DNA from: Pseudoalteromonas peptidolytica
GTDB lineage: Bacteria; Pseudomonadota; Gammaproteobacteria; Enterobacterales; Alteromonadaceae
Direction of reading: 5' to 3'
Assembly: GCF_012641745.1 (NCBI RefSeq)
Contig: NZ_WEHZ01000029.1
Location: 1 to 64,000 of the forward strand
DNA length: 64,000 nt
Both the position numbers and the translations under genes were made by a program. How positions within the stretch are numbered: the first letter of the stretch is position 1; each line of letters opens with the position of its first letter. Below, piece after piece: positions 26,701-34,887 of this stretch. The notes below the pieces were generated by a model. The model searched no databases. It saw only the letters and a list, made by a program, of their open reading frames with translations, and had not been told where the DNA came from.

Positions 26701-27231
26701 TGAGTAGATAGTTCGCTCAGGCAGTTGCAGTGACTGCGTAAAATAATCATATTGGCTTTTATTTTGCAACTTGCTATCTAAAACCGTAATAACTTTTCCG
26801 AGTTGTCGCTCCACTCTGACTAGCTCCAGTCCAGTGTGTGCATCCAATAACCGGATCTGAATCAGACCGTCGTAAGAATAAAGCATAGATCTAAAAATTG
26901 TGCTTAGTCGCGCTCGCCACACTTGTAAAGGCGTATTCTCCTGCGGGTCGATGCCATTATTTTTTTCAGCTCTGGCAATACCTTGGATAGGGGGCGTATC
27001 AAGTAGAAAGTACAAAAACCTTCTACTGGCATCAATTTCACTTAAATAGATATTATTTTGAGCTAAGTGCACTTGCTCCAAGCGCTGATAAAAACTGTCA
27101 TTGAGGTCGTCTTGAATGTTATTTTCAAAATATAAAATAGCCCCGAGCAGAACCGCCAACAATAATACAATCGCACTTTTAGCAATATTGGAAGAAGACA
27201 CGCTTTCTCCTTGATTTTGTGACCGCAGCAT
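23794..27231 (-). CDS. Membrane hybrid histidine kinase with receiver and HPt domains
   Basis: A 1145-residue sensor. Two membrane segments (about 17-37 and 328-347) enclose a large extracytoplasmic sensor domain of Cache type. A PAS domain (about 350-470) and a coiled coil follow. Then come HisKA FISTISHEMRTPLNGI (phospho-His about 524), a HATPase domain (GGTGLGLSICKQ), a degenerate receiver-like linker without a clear acceptor, and a true receiver (Asp about 929 in AIFMDCNMPGMDG). A C-terminal HPt domain reads SHYLKGQAGDL (phospho-His about 1080). The whole His-Asp-His relay is in one chain. No response regulator is adjacent, and the ligand is unknown. Confidence 0.92.
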   Translation of the reverse strand: MLRSQNQGESVSSSNIAKSAIVLLLAVLLGAILYFENNIQDDLNDSFYQRLEQVHLAQNNIYLSEIDASRRFLYFLLDTPPIQGIARAEKNNGIDPQENTPLQVWRARLSTIFRSMLYSYDGLIQIRLLDAHTGLELVRVERQLGKVITVLDSKLQNKSQYDYFTQSLQLPERTIYSTSINLNKERGQIVVPFQPTKRFTLPTYDIDNDLFGILVINTNAEKMINKIVSQAPNTQKVIVLGESDSFIYHPDFALRYSRDLNPDIDFRSRYQVQPWNNKLQLVEDKETNARFLALINEVEGVNVGSLKAKLVNLISFSIYQQSLNEKRLTTYSLLAVASGVFALIFFAFWQYTRSLQALDSTRAEFKAILDGASDGVLGFDKTLRLTSFNESATSFFNKLNNTKLRSEPQFLPDPVSAFIYANASKVLEGKEVESRSIKLTQSGQDNSWLSLNLSPIYGGKQVIQGVALFVEDITAQQEAETQLLLANERLENEVAERTKELVDARDKADKASEVKSAFISTISHEMRTPLNGILGSLNLVRKEPVTKHQQKYLEMMETSSTTLLSLINDVLDLSKIEAGKLEIDNEPFNPLSVIEHVALSMSTKAKEQEIIYIVDQLGLEYIELCGDAARVKQVVYNLLSNAIKFTKEGYVKLSATTELTDDTVWLKVAVEDTGVGIDKANHNKLFQSFSQESTNTANEFGGTGLGLSICKQLVEKMLGHIRFESEKHKGSAFWFELPFAKSQAKAINLPSFLAGKTVSVFCDTTVELDYMIKLITKFGGQHVDHARPSDICIATSKQAFSQVEQVASEFKKVILVGDELQHINDSDNIVHISAPVRLGEFVSVFDLNKAVTLQPSLKKSGEAVTLTGNLVAGCEFLVVDDNQINRIVAKGILEGQGAKVQFAVDGQDAINKLLLFEDQGVNFDAIFMDCNMPGMDGYQATRAIRQGQGGECFCNTTIIAMTASALAGEKERCLSAGMDEFVTKPVVIEQLFSVLESLNIYAKEDDSVLIQPFDFGNQDDEEVRQQLPISESEVIARLSGNYELLQQLYALFLQDSESKMQQLILSIKNSNCDATVKYSHYLKGQAGDLAAQKLFDVLDNIETYARNHQAGQCKSHLAAAQIEYENVLKFVKNRVAELEQQHAKS

Positions 27232-27697
27232 GTACTCCCTGCATCACCACTATAGCTCTATACCTAGACAGGCATTGATTTATACCAATTTGACTTAATA
27301 CTTGCTCAATTTGAAGCATTAACCCTAGCGCTAAATGCGTTGAAAATTTCTTATTTAAAACCACTAAATAGCAAAATTTTTACCGTGCCCGCACAAATGC
27401 AAAAACCTTGGCGATAGCAAAGCGTGGTAACGAGACTATCGACAAAGTGTTCTCGCCTCAAAATAGAAAGCTTAACTAAGCGAATTGGTATAACTTAAAA
27501 TCGCAACTTATCTCGCTTTTTATCCAAATTCAACACTACGCAAAGCTGCGACTAACATTACAATAAACAATCGTATGTGTTGACGCCAACACCGCCTCTC
27601 AACTTTCAGAATAGACGATGACGACACCATAAAGCCACATAATCATCGCCTATTTAACTCTAGTCTAAATCAATACAAAGGCAATGTTGGCTCTCTT
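27232..27697. other. Gene-free region with a MITE
   Basis: The gap contains MITE copy E (27282-27491) between the hybrid kinase start and the 3' end of the hydroquinone reductase gene. I see no coding sequence in the rest. Confidence 0.65.
27282..27491 (-). repeat. MITE-like repeat, full long copy E (reverse)
   Basis: Begins ATACCAATTTGACTTAATAC and ends CGAATTGGTAT. Contains AAATAGCAAAATTTTTACC, TATCGACAAAGTGTTCTCG and CTCAAAATAGAAAGCTTAAC, all matching the long family form in reverse, with moderate divergence. Confidence 0.8.
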
Positions 27698-28681
27698 TTA
27701 CAATGAAAGTCTGTGGCGGTTATGGCCACTCAGATAGTCAATATTGGGTCCTTCCGGTACTACCTGGGTCGGATTAATCATAGTGTGGCTAAAATAATAA
27801 TGCCGTTTTATGTGCTCAAAATTGACGGTTTCAGCTATCCCAGCATGTTGATATAAGTCCCGCAAATAAGCACTAAGATTTGGATAATCTTCTATCTGCT
27901 TAATATTACACTTGAAATGCCCATGATATACGCTATCAAACCGGAGCAAAGTCGTAAATAGTCGCCAATCCGCTTCCGTTAATTGCCCTGCAACCAAGTA
28001 CCGAGTGTTAGCAAGCCTAGTTTCAATTTCGTCTAATGCCTCAAACAAATCATGAACAGCAATGCGATAGGCATCTTGCGTTGTAGCAAACCCTGCTTTA
28101 TATACACCATTATTAATATTGTGGTAAACAAAGTCATTGATTTCATCAATTTCACTTCTCAGCGCATGTGGATAATAGTCGCTACTATCTCCTGTGATGT
28201 GATTGAACGCATTATTGAACATCCTGATGATTTCACTCGACTCATTACTGACGATCTGTGCAGTTTGTTTATCCCAAAGTACGGGAACGGTTACTCTGCC
28301 TGAGTAGCTTTTATCATTTTTTGTATACAGCTGGTGCATAAATTCAAGCCCGTACACTCGTTCTTCAACCTCAGGTCGTTGACTTAAGAAACTCCAACCT
28401 TGGTCAAGCATATCAGGATCCACAACCGAGACATCAATATGCGCTTCTAACTGTTTGAGCTTTCTAAAAATAAGCGTACGATGTGCCCAAGGACAGGCTA
28501 GCGATACATACAAGTGATAACGACCAGACTCAGCTTTAAATCCACCCTTTCCTGTTGCTCCCTCACGACCATCGGGCGTGATCCAATTACGTAGCTTTGC
28601 AGATTCCCGTTCAAATTTGCCTTTGCTGCGCTTGGTGTCATACCATTTGTCGTGCCATTGACCATCAATTAATAGTCCCAT
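27698..28681 (-). CDS. yqjG: Glutathionyl-hydroquinone reductase (YqjG/PcpF-type GST)
   Basis: A 327-residue Xi-class glutathione transferase. The active-site motif is LACPWAHRTLIFRKLK with catalytic Cys63. The family start ATGKGGFKAESGRYHLYVS and the C-terminal helical domain (ADWRLFTTLLRFDSVYHGHFKCN) are typical. These enzymes reduce glutathionyl-hydroquinones and so recycle conjugated quinones. The gene follows the pirin gene by 9 bases on the same strand, so the two likely form an operon. Its RBS is the AGGGGG just before the ATG. Confidence 0.92.
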   Translation of the reverse strand: MGLLIDGQWHDKWYDTKRSKGKFERESAKLRNWITPDGREGATGKGGFKAESGRYHLYVSLACPWAHRTLIFRKLKQLEAHIDVSVVDPDMLDQGWSFLSQRPEVEERVYGLEFMHQLYTKNDKSYSGRVTVPVLWDKQTAQIVSNESSEIIRMFNNAFNHITGDSSDYYPHALRSEIDEINDFVYHNINNGVYKAGFATTQDAYRIAVHDLFEALDEIETRLANTRYLVAGQLTEADWRLFTTLLRFDSVYHGHFKCNIKQIEDYPNLSAYLRDLYQHAGIAETVNFEHIKRHYYFSHTMINPTQVVPEGPNIDYLSGHNRHRLSL

Positions 28682-28690
28682 GTAAACCCC

Positions 28691-29518
28691 CTATACAATG
28701 TCGCCAAAGCGACCCATTTGGTAGTCTCTCACCGCCTGTTGCAACTCTTCTTGCGTATTCATAACAAACGGTCCCATATGCGCTATTTTCTCGTTAATCG
28801 GTTGTCCAGCGAGGAGCAAGAAACCGACGTTATTTGTCGCCACCATATCAAGCAAAAAGTCTGAGTCTAATTCGATAAGCGTTTGCTCACCATAACTTTC
28901 CAATTGTCCGGTATGGATATAGATCATCACTTTAGCAAATTGAGTAATATCTACCTGTAAATGCGCTCCTTTTTGTAGCCACACATCAGCAAGTGCACTT
29001 TGACCAGCTAACTCTTGTAGCGCCGTCTTTAGCTGCATCTCTCCAACCTGCCATGTACCCGCTAGCGCTGTAAAATAACTTGTTTCGTCGAGCATTACTT
29101 GTTTTGCAGGTTGCTTTGTTGAATCTTGGTATCTGGGCGCCCGCATCTTTTCTTTAGCTGGCATATTCAACCAAAGCTGAAACCCATGCATCCCCTCTTT
29201 ATCACTTAACGGCATTTCACTATGTATTACGCCACGCCCCGTACTCATCCATTGAACATCTCCGGCTTGGATTGCCTTACGATTGCCCATTTGGTCTTGG
29301 TGCTCAAATCCACCTTTTCTGATATACGTTAATGTTTCTATACCGCGATGTGGGTGAGGTGGAAAACCAGCCATAAAATCCTTCGGATCTTCCGACCTTA
29401 ATTCATCAATCATTAGAAATGGATCTAAACTTTTTCCATCGAAACCTGCCACTCGGTTAATCTTTACACCAGCTCCGTCACTTGTTGCTTGTGCTTTTTG
29501 TATTCGACGTATCTTCAT
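28691..29518 (-). CDS. Pirin-family protein
   Basis: A 275-residue bicupin. The N-terminal cupin has the metal-binding motif FPPHPHRGIETLTYI, then HQDQMGNRKAIQAGDVQWMSTGRGVIHSE split over the next residues; the C-terminal pirin_C domain includes HMGPFVMNTQEELQQA. Bacterial pirins are metal proteins reported as quercetinases or as modulators of metabolic enzymes. The first gene of an operon with the hydroquinone reductase, suggesting work on quinone or aromatic compounds. Confidence 0.92.
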   Translation of the reverse strand: MKIRRIQKAQATSDGAGVKINRVAGFDGKSLDPFLMIDELRSEDPKDFMAGFPPHPHRGIETLTYIRKGGFEHQDQMGNRKAIQAGDVQWMSTGRGVIHSEMPLSDKEGMHGFQLWLNMPAKEKMRAPRYQDSTKQPAKQVMLDETSYFTALAGTWQVGEMQLKTALQELAGQSALADVWLQKGAHLQVDITQFAKVMIYIHTGQLESYGEQTLIELDSDFLLDMVATNNVGFLLLAGQPINEKIAHMGPFVMNTQEELQQAVRDYQMGRFGDIV

Positions 29519-29773
29519 AATAATGTCTCAATATCTTTGTTGAGAATTAGCATAACAAAGCTGAAAAAGATTAAAATTAGTCAAATTTGGTTAGTACGTT
29601 CGATTTAATAGAATGGAATAAACTTAGCCTATAATTAGATTAAATACTCAGCAGCACTTCACTCTGGTCTGAACAGTGATAATGCACGTCACAAATAACA
29701 ATTTTTAACAGTAATAACACAATTATCTGACAAGCTTGAGAGGCTACAATTTAACTGCTACTAGGAGCAAAGG

Positions 29774-30283
29774 ATGAAGTCTCTAATTATTTTGATGGCG
29801 CTAGCATTACTTACGGCGTGTAGTTCTACCAGTCCTGTCAGTGTAAACGCTGTTGCAGGCCCACCAACTAATCTAACTGTTGAAATTACTGAAGTAAGTA
29901 ACACTAAAGGACAAATGCTGGTATTGTTATTTGACAACAGCGCCGACTACCACAGTGACAAGAATGTGAATGATCCCGATGCACACTTTTTTCGAAAACT
30001 GGTTGTCGCCCCAACTTCTCCCCTAACCACTGTTACTTTTGAGTCGGTACCAGCTGGTAAGTATGCCATTCATGTTATTCATGACGAAGACAGTGATGGT
30101 GGCATGGATCGAATGATTTTCCCATTTACAGGCATGCCCAGTGAGCCTTACGCCTTATCCAATAATATTCATGACAGTTTTTCAAAAGGTGATTTTGAAG
30201 AAGCGTTATTTACGGTCAAAGCGCCCAATACAAAAATACAACTTACGCTCTCTACACATTTATCAAAAGTCACAGGCCTTTAA
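29774..30283 (+). CDS. DUF2141-family lipoprotein
   Basis: A 169-residue protein. The N-terminus LIILMALALLTACSS is a lipoprotein signal (Cys at about 16). The DUF2141 core has NLTVEITEVSNTKGQMLVLLFD, then YAIHVIHDEDSDGGMDR and PSEPYALSNN. DUF2141 proteins are small secreted beta-sandwich proteins of unknown role. AGGAG lies upstream of the ATG. A hairpin terminator follows. Confidence 0.85.
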   Translation: MKSLIILMALALLTACSSTSPVSVNAVAGPPTNLTVEITEVSNTKGQMLVLLFDNSADYHSDKNVNDPDAHFFRKLVVAPTSPLTTVTFESVPAGKYAIHVIHDEDSDGGMDRMIFPFTGMPSEPYALSNNIHDSFSKGDFEEALFTVKAPNTKIQLTLSTHLSKVTGL

Positions 30284-30297
30284 TATCTGAGGTTTTA

Positions 30298-30323
30298 ACA
30301 GGTGTGGTGTTCGTCACACCTGT
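30298..30323 (+). terminator. Terminator after the DUF2141 gene
   Basis: ACAGGTGTG and CACACCTGT form a perfect 9-bp stem with an 8-base loop, 15 bases after the stop codon. Confidence 0.7.
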
Positions 30324-30435
30324 CTTGCGTTTTCCACCTCTGACAATTGTCATTTTATTTTCTGACAACACTCACTGATATTCATTCCGTTACCTATACA
30401 TACTGCAAATATACCTAGTAAATGGAATCAAGACC

Positions 30436-31323
30436 GTGAATAGCGCAATCGATTTATCAAATATCAATTTTGGATACCGAGACAGTAACCCCCTTTTAGC
30501 GGGGCTAAACCTTACCCTTCAACAAGGCCAAGTGCATGCTATTTTGGGGCAAAATGGTGCAGGGAAGACTACTTTAATAAACATCATGCTCGGAAGAATA
30601 AAGCCAACATCGGGACAGGTTCGTGTACTTGGTCATCCTCCAGACTCATTATTTTGTCGCCAGCGTGTTGGCGCTATGATGCAGTTGGGCGGGCTGCCTC
30701 TGCATATCAAAGTGCGAGAGTTTATCGAGCTTTTTTCAAGCTATCATCAACACCCGACCCCATTAGATGACATTATCTCACTCTGTCAGCTCGAAGGTTT
30801 TTTACAGCAAACCTTTGATACGCTCTCTGGAGGGCAGAAACAAAGATTGTTTATGGCCATCGCGATGGTGGGCGATCCGGATATTATTTTTTTAGATGAG
30901 CCAAGCGTTGGTATGGATGTAGAATCGCGACAACAACTCTGGCAAGCCATTCTCGCGCTAAAGCAACAAAATAAAACGGTGTTGCTTACCACACACTATC
31001 TTCATGAAGCTGAGACACTGGCTGATGAATTATTGGTGCTAAGGGAGGGTAAGTGTACAAACCTAACCGATATACCAGAATTAGCTAACATCTACCCCCG
31101 TGCTCAAATAAAGTTTACCTGCGATTTGCCTGAGGTCACACTTCTTGACGCTCTCCCTATGGTAAATCTTAGTGTTGAAGGCAATAAGTTCACCATACTA
31201 ACGAACGAGCCAAACCCCATTCTACAGCGACTATTAACGCAATTTGATGTTCACAATTTACAGGTAGCACCAATGAGCCTAGAAGAGGCTTACCTTTCTT
31301 TAATGAATAATGGAAATGCTTAA
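30436..31323 (+). CDS. ABC transporter ATP-binding protein (ABC-2 exporter type)
   Basis: A 295-residue ATPase with Walker A GQNGAGKTTLIN, signature LSGGQKQRLFMAIAM, Walker B IIFLDEPSVGMD and the switch His in LTTHY. The GTG start follows a weak GGAA site. The C-terminal 80 residues form the variable extension of DrrA/CcmA-like exporters. Its membrane partner follows directly. Such pairs often sit with a LiaRS/DesKR-type two-component system; none is present here. Confidence 0.9.
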   Translation: MNSAIDLSNINFGYRDSNPLLAGLNLTLQQGQVHAILGQNGAGKTTLINIMLGRIKPTSGQVRVLGHPPDSLFCRQRVGAMMQLGGLPLHIKVREFIELFSSYHQHPTPLDDIISLCQLEGFLQQTFDTLSGGQKQRLFMAIAMVGDPDIIFLDEPSVGMDVESRQQLWQAILALKQQNKTVLLTTHYLHEAETLADELLVLREGKCTNLTDIPELANIYPRAQIKFTCDLPEVTLLDALPMVNLSVEGNKFTILTNEPNPILQRLLTQFDVHNLQVAPMSLEEAYLSLMNNGNA

Positions 31324-31324
31324 C

Positions 31325-32050
31325 ATGATGAATACAACATCTTTTTTACTAGAAAGCAAAGTTGAACTATTGAGTATTTTTAGAAGCAAGGGATTTGTGA
31401 TCCCTGCATCAGTCTTTCCATGCTTGTTTTATCTTTTCTTTGGCATCATGTTCAGCCATGACGACTCTCACAATTATATGTTTATCAACTATTTGATATT
31501 TGGAATGATAAGCCCGGCGTTATTTTCATTTGGTGTGAACGTGGCTATTGAAAAGCAAAATGGCTGGTTGGTTCTTAAGCAATTATCCCCTGTTTCTGCA
31601 TACCAATACCTCTTCGCAAAATGCGTAAGTGCCTCGGTTTTTTCATTAATTGTGGCCTGTTTAATGAGTATGTTAGCTTTGTTTTCAGGTGTATCATTAG
31701 CCTTGGAACAGTTTCTTATAATTGTGTTAATCGCCTTATTAGGTACCTTTCCTTTATGTCTGTTAGGGCTCGTAATTGGCTTGTGTGTGTCGGCAAAAGC
31801 AGCGCCAGCTGTCGTCAACTTAGTCTACTTACCACTTTCACTGTTGTCAGGTCTTTGGCTGCCAATTACTCTTTTTCCTGAGCCTATGCAGTGGTTTGCT
31901 TGGCTTCTACCTACCTTCCATATTTCGCAGTTAGCGCTTGGTGTTATTGACGCCGCTTTAGGTTTTGCAATTTATTACCACCTGAGCATATTCACCCTAC
32001 AAACCTGTCTCCTATGCTTTTTTGCACATACTAAATTTAAACAAGCCTAG
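31325..32050 (+). CDS. ABC-2-type transporter permease
   Basis: A permease of about 241 residues with six predicted membrane segments and the ABC2_membrane pattern (SFGVNVAIEKQNGWLVLKQLSP, then PLSLLSGLWLPITLFPE). The start at 31325, one base after the ATPase stop, is preferred over an in-frame ATG at 31310 that would overlap it. It forms the membrane half of the exporter; substrate unknown. Confidence 0.87.
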   Translation: MMNTTSFLLESKVELLSIFRSKGFVIPASVFPCLFYLFFGIMFSHDDSHNYMFINYLIFGMISPALFSFGVNVAIEKQNGWLVLKQLSPVSAYQYLFAKCVSASVFSLIVACLMSMLALFSGVSLALEQFLIIVLIALLGTFPLCLLGLVIGLCVSAKAAPAVVNLVYLPLSLLSGLWLPITLFPEPMQWFAWLLPTFHISQLALGVIDAALGFAIYYHLSIFTLQTCLLCFFAHTKFKQA

Positions 32051-32062
32051 CATTGATCCCGC

Positions 32063-32095
32063 AAGCGCACAGACCCTACCCTGTGCGCTTCTTTT
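32063..32095 (+). terminator. Terminator after the ABC-2 exporter genes
   Basis: AAGCGCACAG pairs perfectly with CTGTGCGCTT, followed by CTTTT. Confidence 0.8.
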
Positions 32096-32130
32096 ACGAC
32101 ATTCGGCAATTATTTTTTGCAAGGGCAGCT

Positions 32131-32580
32131 TTAGTTTTGTAACTCGCCTTTTACCTTAATCAAACGTGAGTTATTTAGTTTTTTATCAACACTAAAGTCA
32201 CCAGCGCCAGTTGCCGCTAATGTCAAAAAGCCTCCGGCCATCGCTATATTTTTAAAAAACATTAAAAACTGGATTTGATCCGCAAGGTCAAAGTGAAACA
32301 GCAAAGCACTAACTAAGCTAAATCCGGCAAAAGCGAGCGCTGTTAGTTGAGTAAAAGCGCCAATCAAAATGAAGAGCCCTCCAATTAACTCAAACGCAAT
32401 AACCAAAGGTAATAACTCACTAGGCAAACCACTGGAGGCCATATATGCCGCGTTGCCTTCGTAAAATTGGATCTTATTGACAGCGGCTAAGATGAAAATC
32501 GCTGACAACCCAACGCGGCCAAACAAAGATGCTAACGATGAAAACGTACTACTTGGATTGATGATATTAATGATGTTCAT
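32131..32580 (-). CDS. DoxX-family membrane protein
   Basis: A 149-residue protein with four predicted membrane segments. The DoxX pattern is clear: GLSAIFILAAVNKI, then LVIAFELIGGLFILIGAFTQ and FLMFFKNIAMAGGFLTL. DoxX-like proteins are often induced by electrophile or thiol stress through LysR- or MarR-type regulators. An inverted repeat about 100 bases upstream (32682-32706) is a candidate site for such a regulator. Confidence 0.88.
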   Translation of the reverse strand: MNIINIINPSSTFSSLASLFGRVGLSAIFILAAVNKIQFYEGNAAYMASSGLPSELLPLVIAFELIGGLFILIGAFTQLTALAFAGFSLVSALLFHFDLADQIQFLMFFKNIAMAGGFLTLAATGAGDFSVDKKLNNSRLIKVKGELQN

Positions 32581-32681
32581 GATACTTTCCTCAGTTGATA
32601 AAATTGGGGGCTCGTTGTTGAAGAGCCGATGAGGAAAGTATACGTTCCATTTTAGAATATAAAATTTGTAAAAATCACTAA

Positions 32682-32706
32682 TTTCATTCTAATTATAAGA
32701 ATGAAA
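32682..32706. promoter_or_regulatory. Inverted repeat upstream of doxX
   Basis: TTTCATTCT and AGAATGAAA are perfect inverted 9-mers with a 7-base spacer (AATTATA). No T-run follows, and the site sits about 100-125 bases before the DoxX start, so it reads better as an operator than as a terminator. Confidence 0.5.
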
Positions 32707-32869
32707 GCGAGTCTTAGGCTGAGATAAGGAAGAAACTGATTTAACCTTTAAGCTCGGACTAACTAGTATAATATATAGCCGCCCCCAAACAGAGAGGACA
32801 TAACTCATACACAACACCATTCAATACCAGTCTAATTAGCTTGATGTAACAGCTGCATGGCGTTAAGTG

Positions 32870-33223
32870 TTATCGATGGTTTTCAAGAGTTGAAATCAGT
32901 AAGTCTCTACTCACCAAAAATCCACAGATGCTGACCACGACGAGAAAAATCCCATACATAGAACCGATATACACCCAGTCGCTTTGTCCAAGTAATAAGC
33001 TGGCTCGCGTGCCATCGTTAACCAATAGTATGTTAACGAGTGATATGCCTATCGCCCCGCGAAAATAAATAGGCCTGTCCATGTGGCTCGCGAATGCAGC
33101 AATAATGAGAGAAAACAAACAAAGGTAGAAACCAATAACAGAATACGCACCAGGTTGCATACTTGGATATAATGCAACGATAGAAAGGAGCACAGCGGCC
33201 CAACCGGTAGCTTTGTAAATCAT
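32870..33223 (-). CDS. Small membrane protein, unknown function
   Basis: A 117-residue protein with four hydrophobic segments and no family I can name. The ATG at 33223 has AAGGA eight bases upstream; an in-frame TTG at 33229 was not chosen. GTRASLLLGQSDWVYIG is a notable polar loop between segments 3 and 4. The gene stands alone, between the DoxX gene and a MITE. The hydropathy pattern and start signal support a real gene. Confidence 0.65.
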   Translation of the reverse strand: MIYKATGWAAVLLSIVALYPSMQPGAYSVIGFYLCLFSLIIAAFASHMDRPIYFRGAIGISLVNILLVNDGTRASLLLGQSDWVYIGSMYGIFLVVVSICGFLVSRDLLISTLENHR

Positions 33224-33685
33224 TATCAAGTCCTTTGAAAATGTTAAAAAGTGTATGTGATGTAAACAGAGTGAAGTATGGAGTAATACACTTAATTACG
33301 CAACCAAATGATGAGAAATATTCACGCAAATTACTGCTTGGCGCAGGCTCAGATCACCCAAGCTTGTTTACTTCTGTCACTATGGCTGCATTGAACGAGC
33401 TAATTATTGACCATATATAAGGTTACAAAAAATAAAGTTATATGGAATATCTTATTCCCGAAAGGGGTATTTCAAATAAATGTAAAGTTTCGGTATTTGG
33501 AACAAACAGTGGCACGAATCTATTACCCACTTTTTATACCAATTTGCTTAATTAAGTGGTCTATTTTGAGGCGAGAAAATCTTGTCGATAACGAGGCAAA
33601 AATTTTGCTATTTAGTTGTTCTAAATGAGAAATTTTTAACGCTGTTAGCGTCAGATTTACTCCTTCAAATTGAGCAAGTATTAAG
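33224..33685. other. Gene-free region ending in a MITE
   Basis: Short open frames here (for example 33235-33420) have no family resemblance or clear ribosome binding site. From 33536 to 33697 the sequence is MITE copy F. Confidence 0.6.
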
Positions 33686-33697
33686 TCAAATTGGTAT
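33536..33697 (+). repeat. MITE-like repeat, short copy F (162 bp)
   Basis: Starts ATACCAATTTGCTTAATTAA and ends AAGTCAAATTGGTAT. It lacks the 47-base central block of the long form: CTTGTCGATAAC joins directly to GAGGCAAAAATTTTGC. Copy I at 55175-55336 has the same junction. Its right end overlaps the last codons of the minus-strand glycosylase gene. Confidence 0.85.
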
Positions 33698-34276
33698 TAT
33701 CGCCGCTTCATGCCCATCTAATGCCTTCCTTACCTTTACTTGCAGTTGTGGAATAACACACTCTTCAAACCAGTTATGCTTTTTCAACCATATTTGGTTT
33801 CTAGGACTTGGGTGAGGTAGCGGGATCATGTTTTGGGTTTCATAATTTGCTGCTTTTACCATGTCTGTCACTGATGAGTACTGCGGTAAATAATATCGCT
33901 GTGCGTATTGACCGATAAGTAAGGTCAAAGACACTTGTTTCAGAGATGCGAACACCTGTTGATGCCACTTTGGCGCGCACACTGCCTTTGGTGCTAAATC
34001 ACCTGATTTACCTTTACCGGGATAACAAAACGCCATTGGCATGATGGCAAAGAGATCTGGGTTATAAAATTGCGCCCGCTCCACAGCGAGCCAACTGCGC
34101 AATCTATCGCCGCTAGGATCATTAAACGGTAACCTGCTGTTATGCGCTTTCAATCCCGGAGCTTGTCCAATGATAAGTATTTTCGAAAGACTATTTCCCT
34201 GAATAATTGGTTTAGCCCCAAGAGGTAACTCAGGTTCGCAGAACCGACATAAGTTCACTTGTGTAAAAATATCCAT
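33686..34276 (-). CDS. Uracil-DNA glycosylase family protein
   Basis: A 196-residue protein. ILIIGQAPGLKAHNSRLPFNDPSGDRLRSWL is the family 4/5-like motif 1 (G-x-A-PG), and PLPHPSPRNQIWLKKHNWF is the C-terminal catalytic/leucine-loop motif. CRFCEPE near the start provides two cysteines but not the full iron-sulfur set. The ATG at 34276 fits the family start (MDIFTQVNLCRFC). The last codons and the TGA stop come from MITE copy F, so the native C-terminus may have been altered by the insertion. Removal of uracil from DNA is inferred from the family; some members have unknown substrates. Confidence 0.85.
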   Translation of the reverse strand: MDIFTQVNLCRFCEPELPLGAKPIIQGNSLSKILIIGQAPGLKAHNSRLPFNDPSGDRLRSWLAVERAQFYNPDLFAIMPMAFCYPGKGKSGDLAPKAVCAPKWHQQVFASLKQVSLTLLIGQYAQRYYLPQYSSVTDMVKAANYETQNMIPLPHPSPRNQIWLKKHNWFEECVIPQLQVKVRKALDGHEAAIIPI

Positions 34277-34581
34277 TTTAGCTTGCTGGTTTTGGCAATA
34301 AAAAAACAACCAAGATTATCGCATAGCAACGCTTATCCCCCAATGCACTGAAGCTTTTATTTAATACTTACTTAGTTTAACTCCATTTGAAGCCTGTTGT
34401 GTAACCGACTCCCACCATAACAACTAGACGAAATATACAAGTACAGAATATCACCCAACGGTAGCAGCTCAAGTTATGTCAATTGAGTAGCAGGCCATGA
34501 AAACAAGTGCGAATCACTATCATTTAGATGCAAATTATTGGATAATAATCTATTACTCTTGTTGTAATTTTAAGGGGTACT
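34277..34581. other. Intergenic region with a candidate Fur box
   Basis: The gap between the divergent glycosylase and iron-module genes contains no gene. A Fur-like sequence lies at 34509-34527 and another AT-rich partial match (GCAAATTATTGGATAATAAT) follows. Confidence 0.6.
34509..34527. promoter_or_regulatory. Candidate Fur box
   Basis: GCGAATCACTATCATTTAG: the core AATCACTATCATT matches the Fur core AATGATAATCATT at 10 of 13 positions. It lies about 55 bases upstream of the iron-module genes, which fits repression by iron. Confidence 0.55.
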
Positions 34582-34887
34582 ATGCCTAATCAGGATAACA
34601 CTAAAATTGAGGCAGCTTTATACAAATCGCAAGTAATTTCACGTTTTTTAATCGCTATAATCGGCGGCTATTTTGTCACCGTTATGGCTTCGTCTCTGCT
34701 TGCTTTAACCTTACCAATAAAGCGCTTAGATGCGCTTTTATACGCATTAACAACAGGCATTCTTTTTTATCCTATCACTTTTATATGGGTATTCGGATGC
34801 CGCTCTTTTAGAAAGGTATTGCTTAGCATGATTGGAGTACTTTGTATTCTTTACGGCACGTTGACACTGCTTGGAGGCAAGCTGTGA
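34582..34887 (+). CDS. DUF3649-family small membrane protein
   Basis: A 101-residue protein with three membrane segments (SRFLIAIIGGYFVTVMAS, ALLYALTTGILFYPITFIW, VLLSMIGVLCILYGTL). The sequence and its place before PepSY and DUF3325 genes fit DUF3649, a family found in iron/siderophore uptake operons. The next gene starts with a GTG overlapping its TGA. Confidence 0.8.
   Translation: MPNQDNTKIEAALYKSQVISRFLIAIIGGYFVTVMASSLLALTLPIKRLDALLYALTTGILFYPITFIWVFGCRSFRKVLLSMIGVLCILYGTLTLLGGKL

Noticed and set aside
33235..33420. Open frame of 61 codons
   Set aside because: No ribosome binding site and no family resemblance; AT-rich gap sequence.
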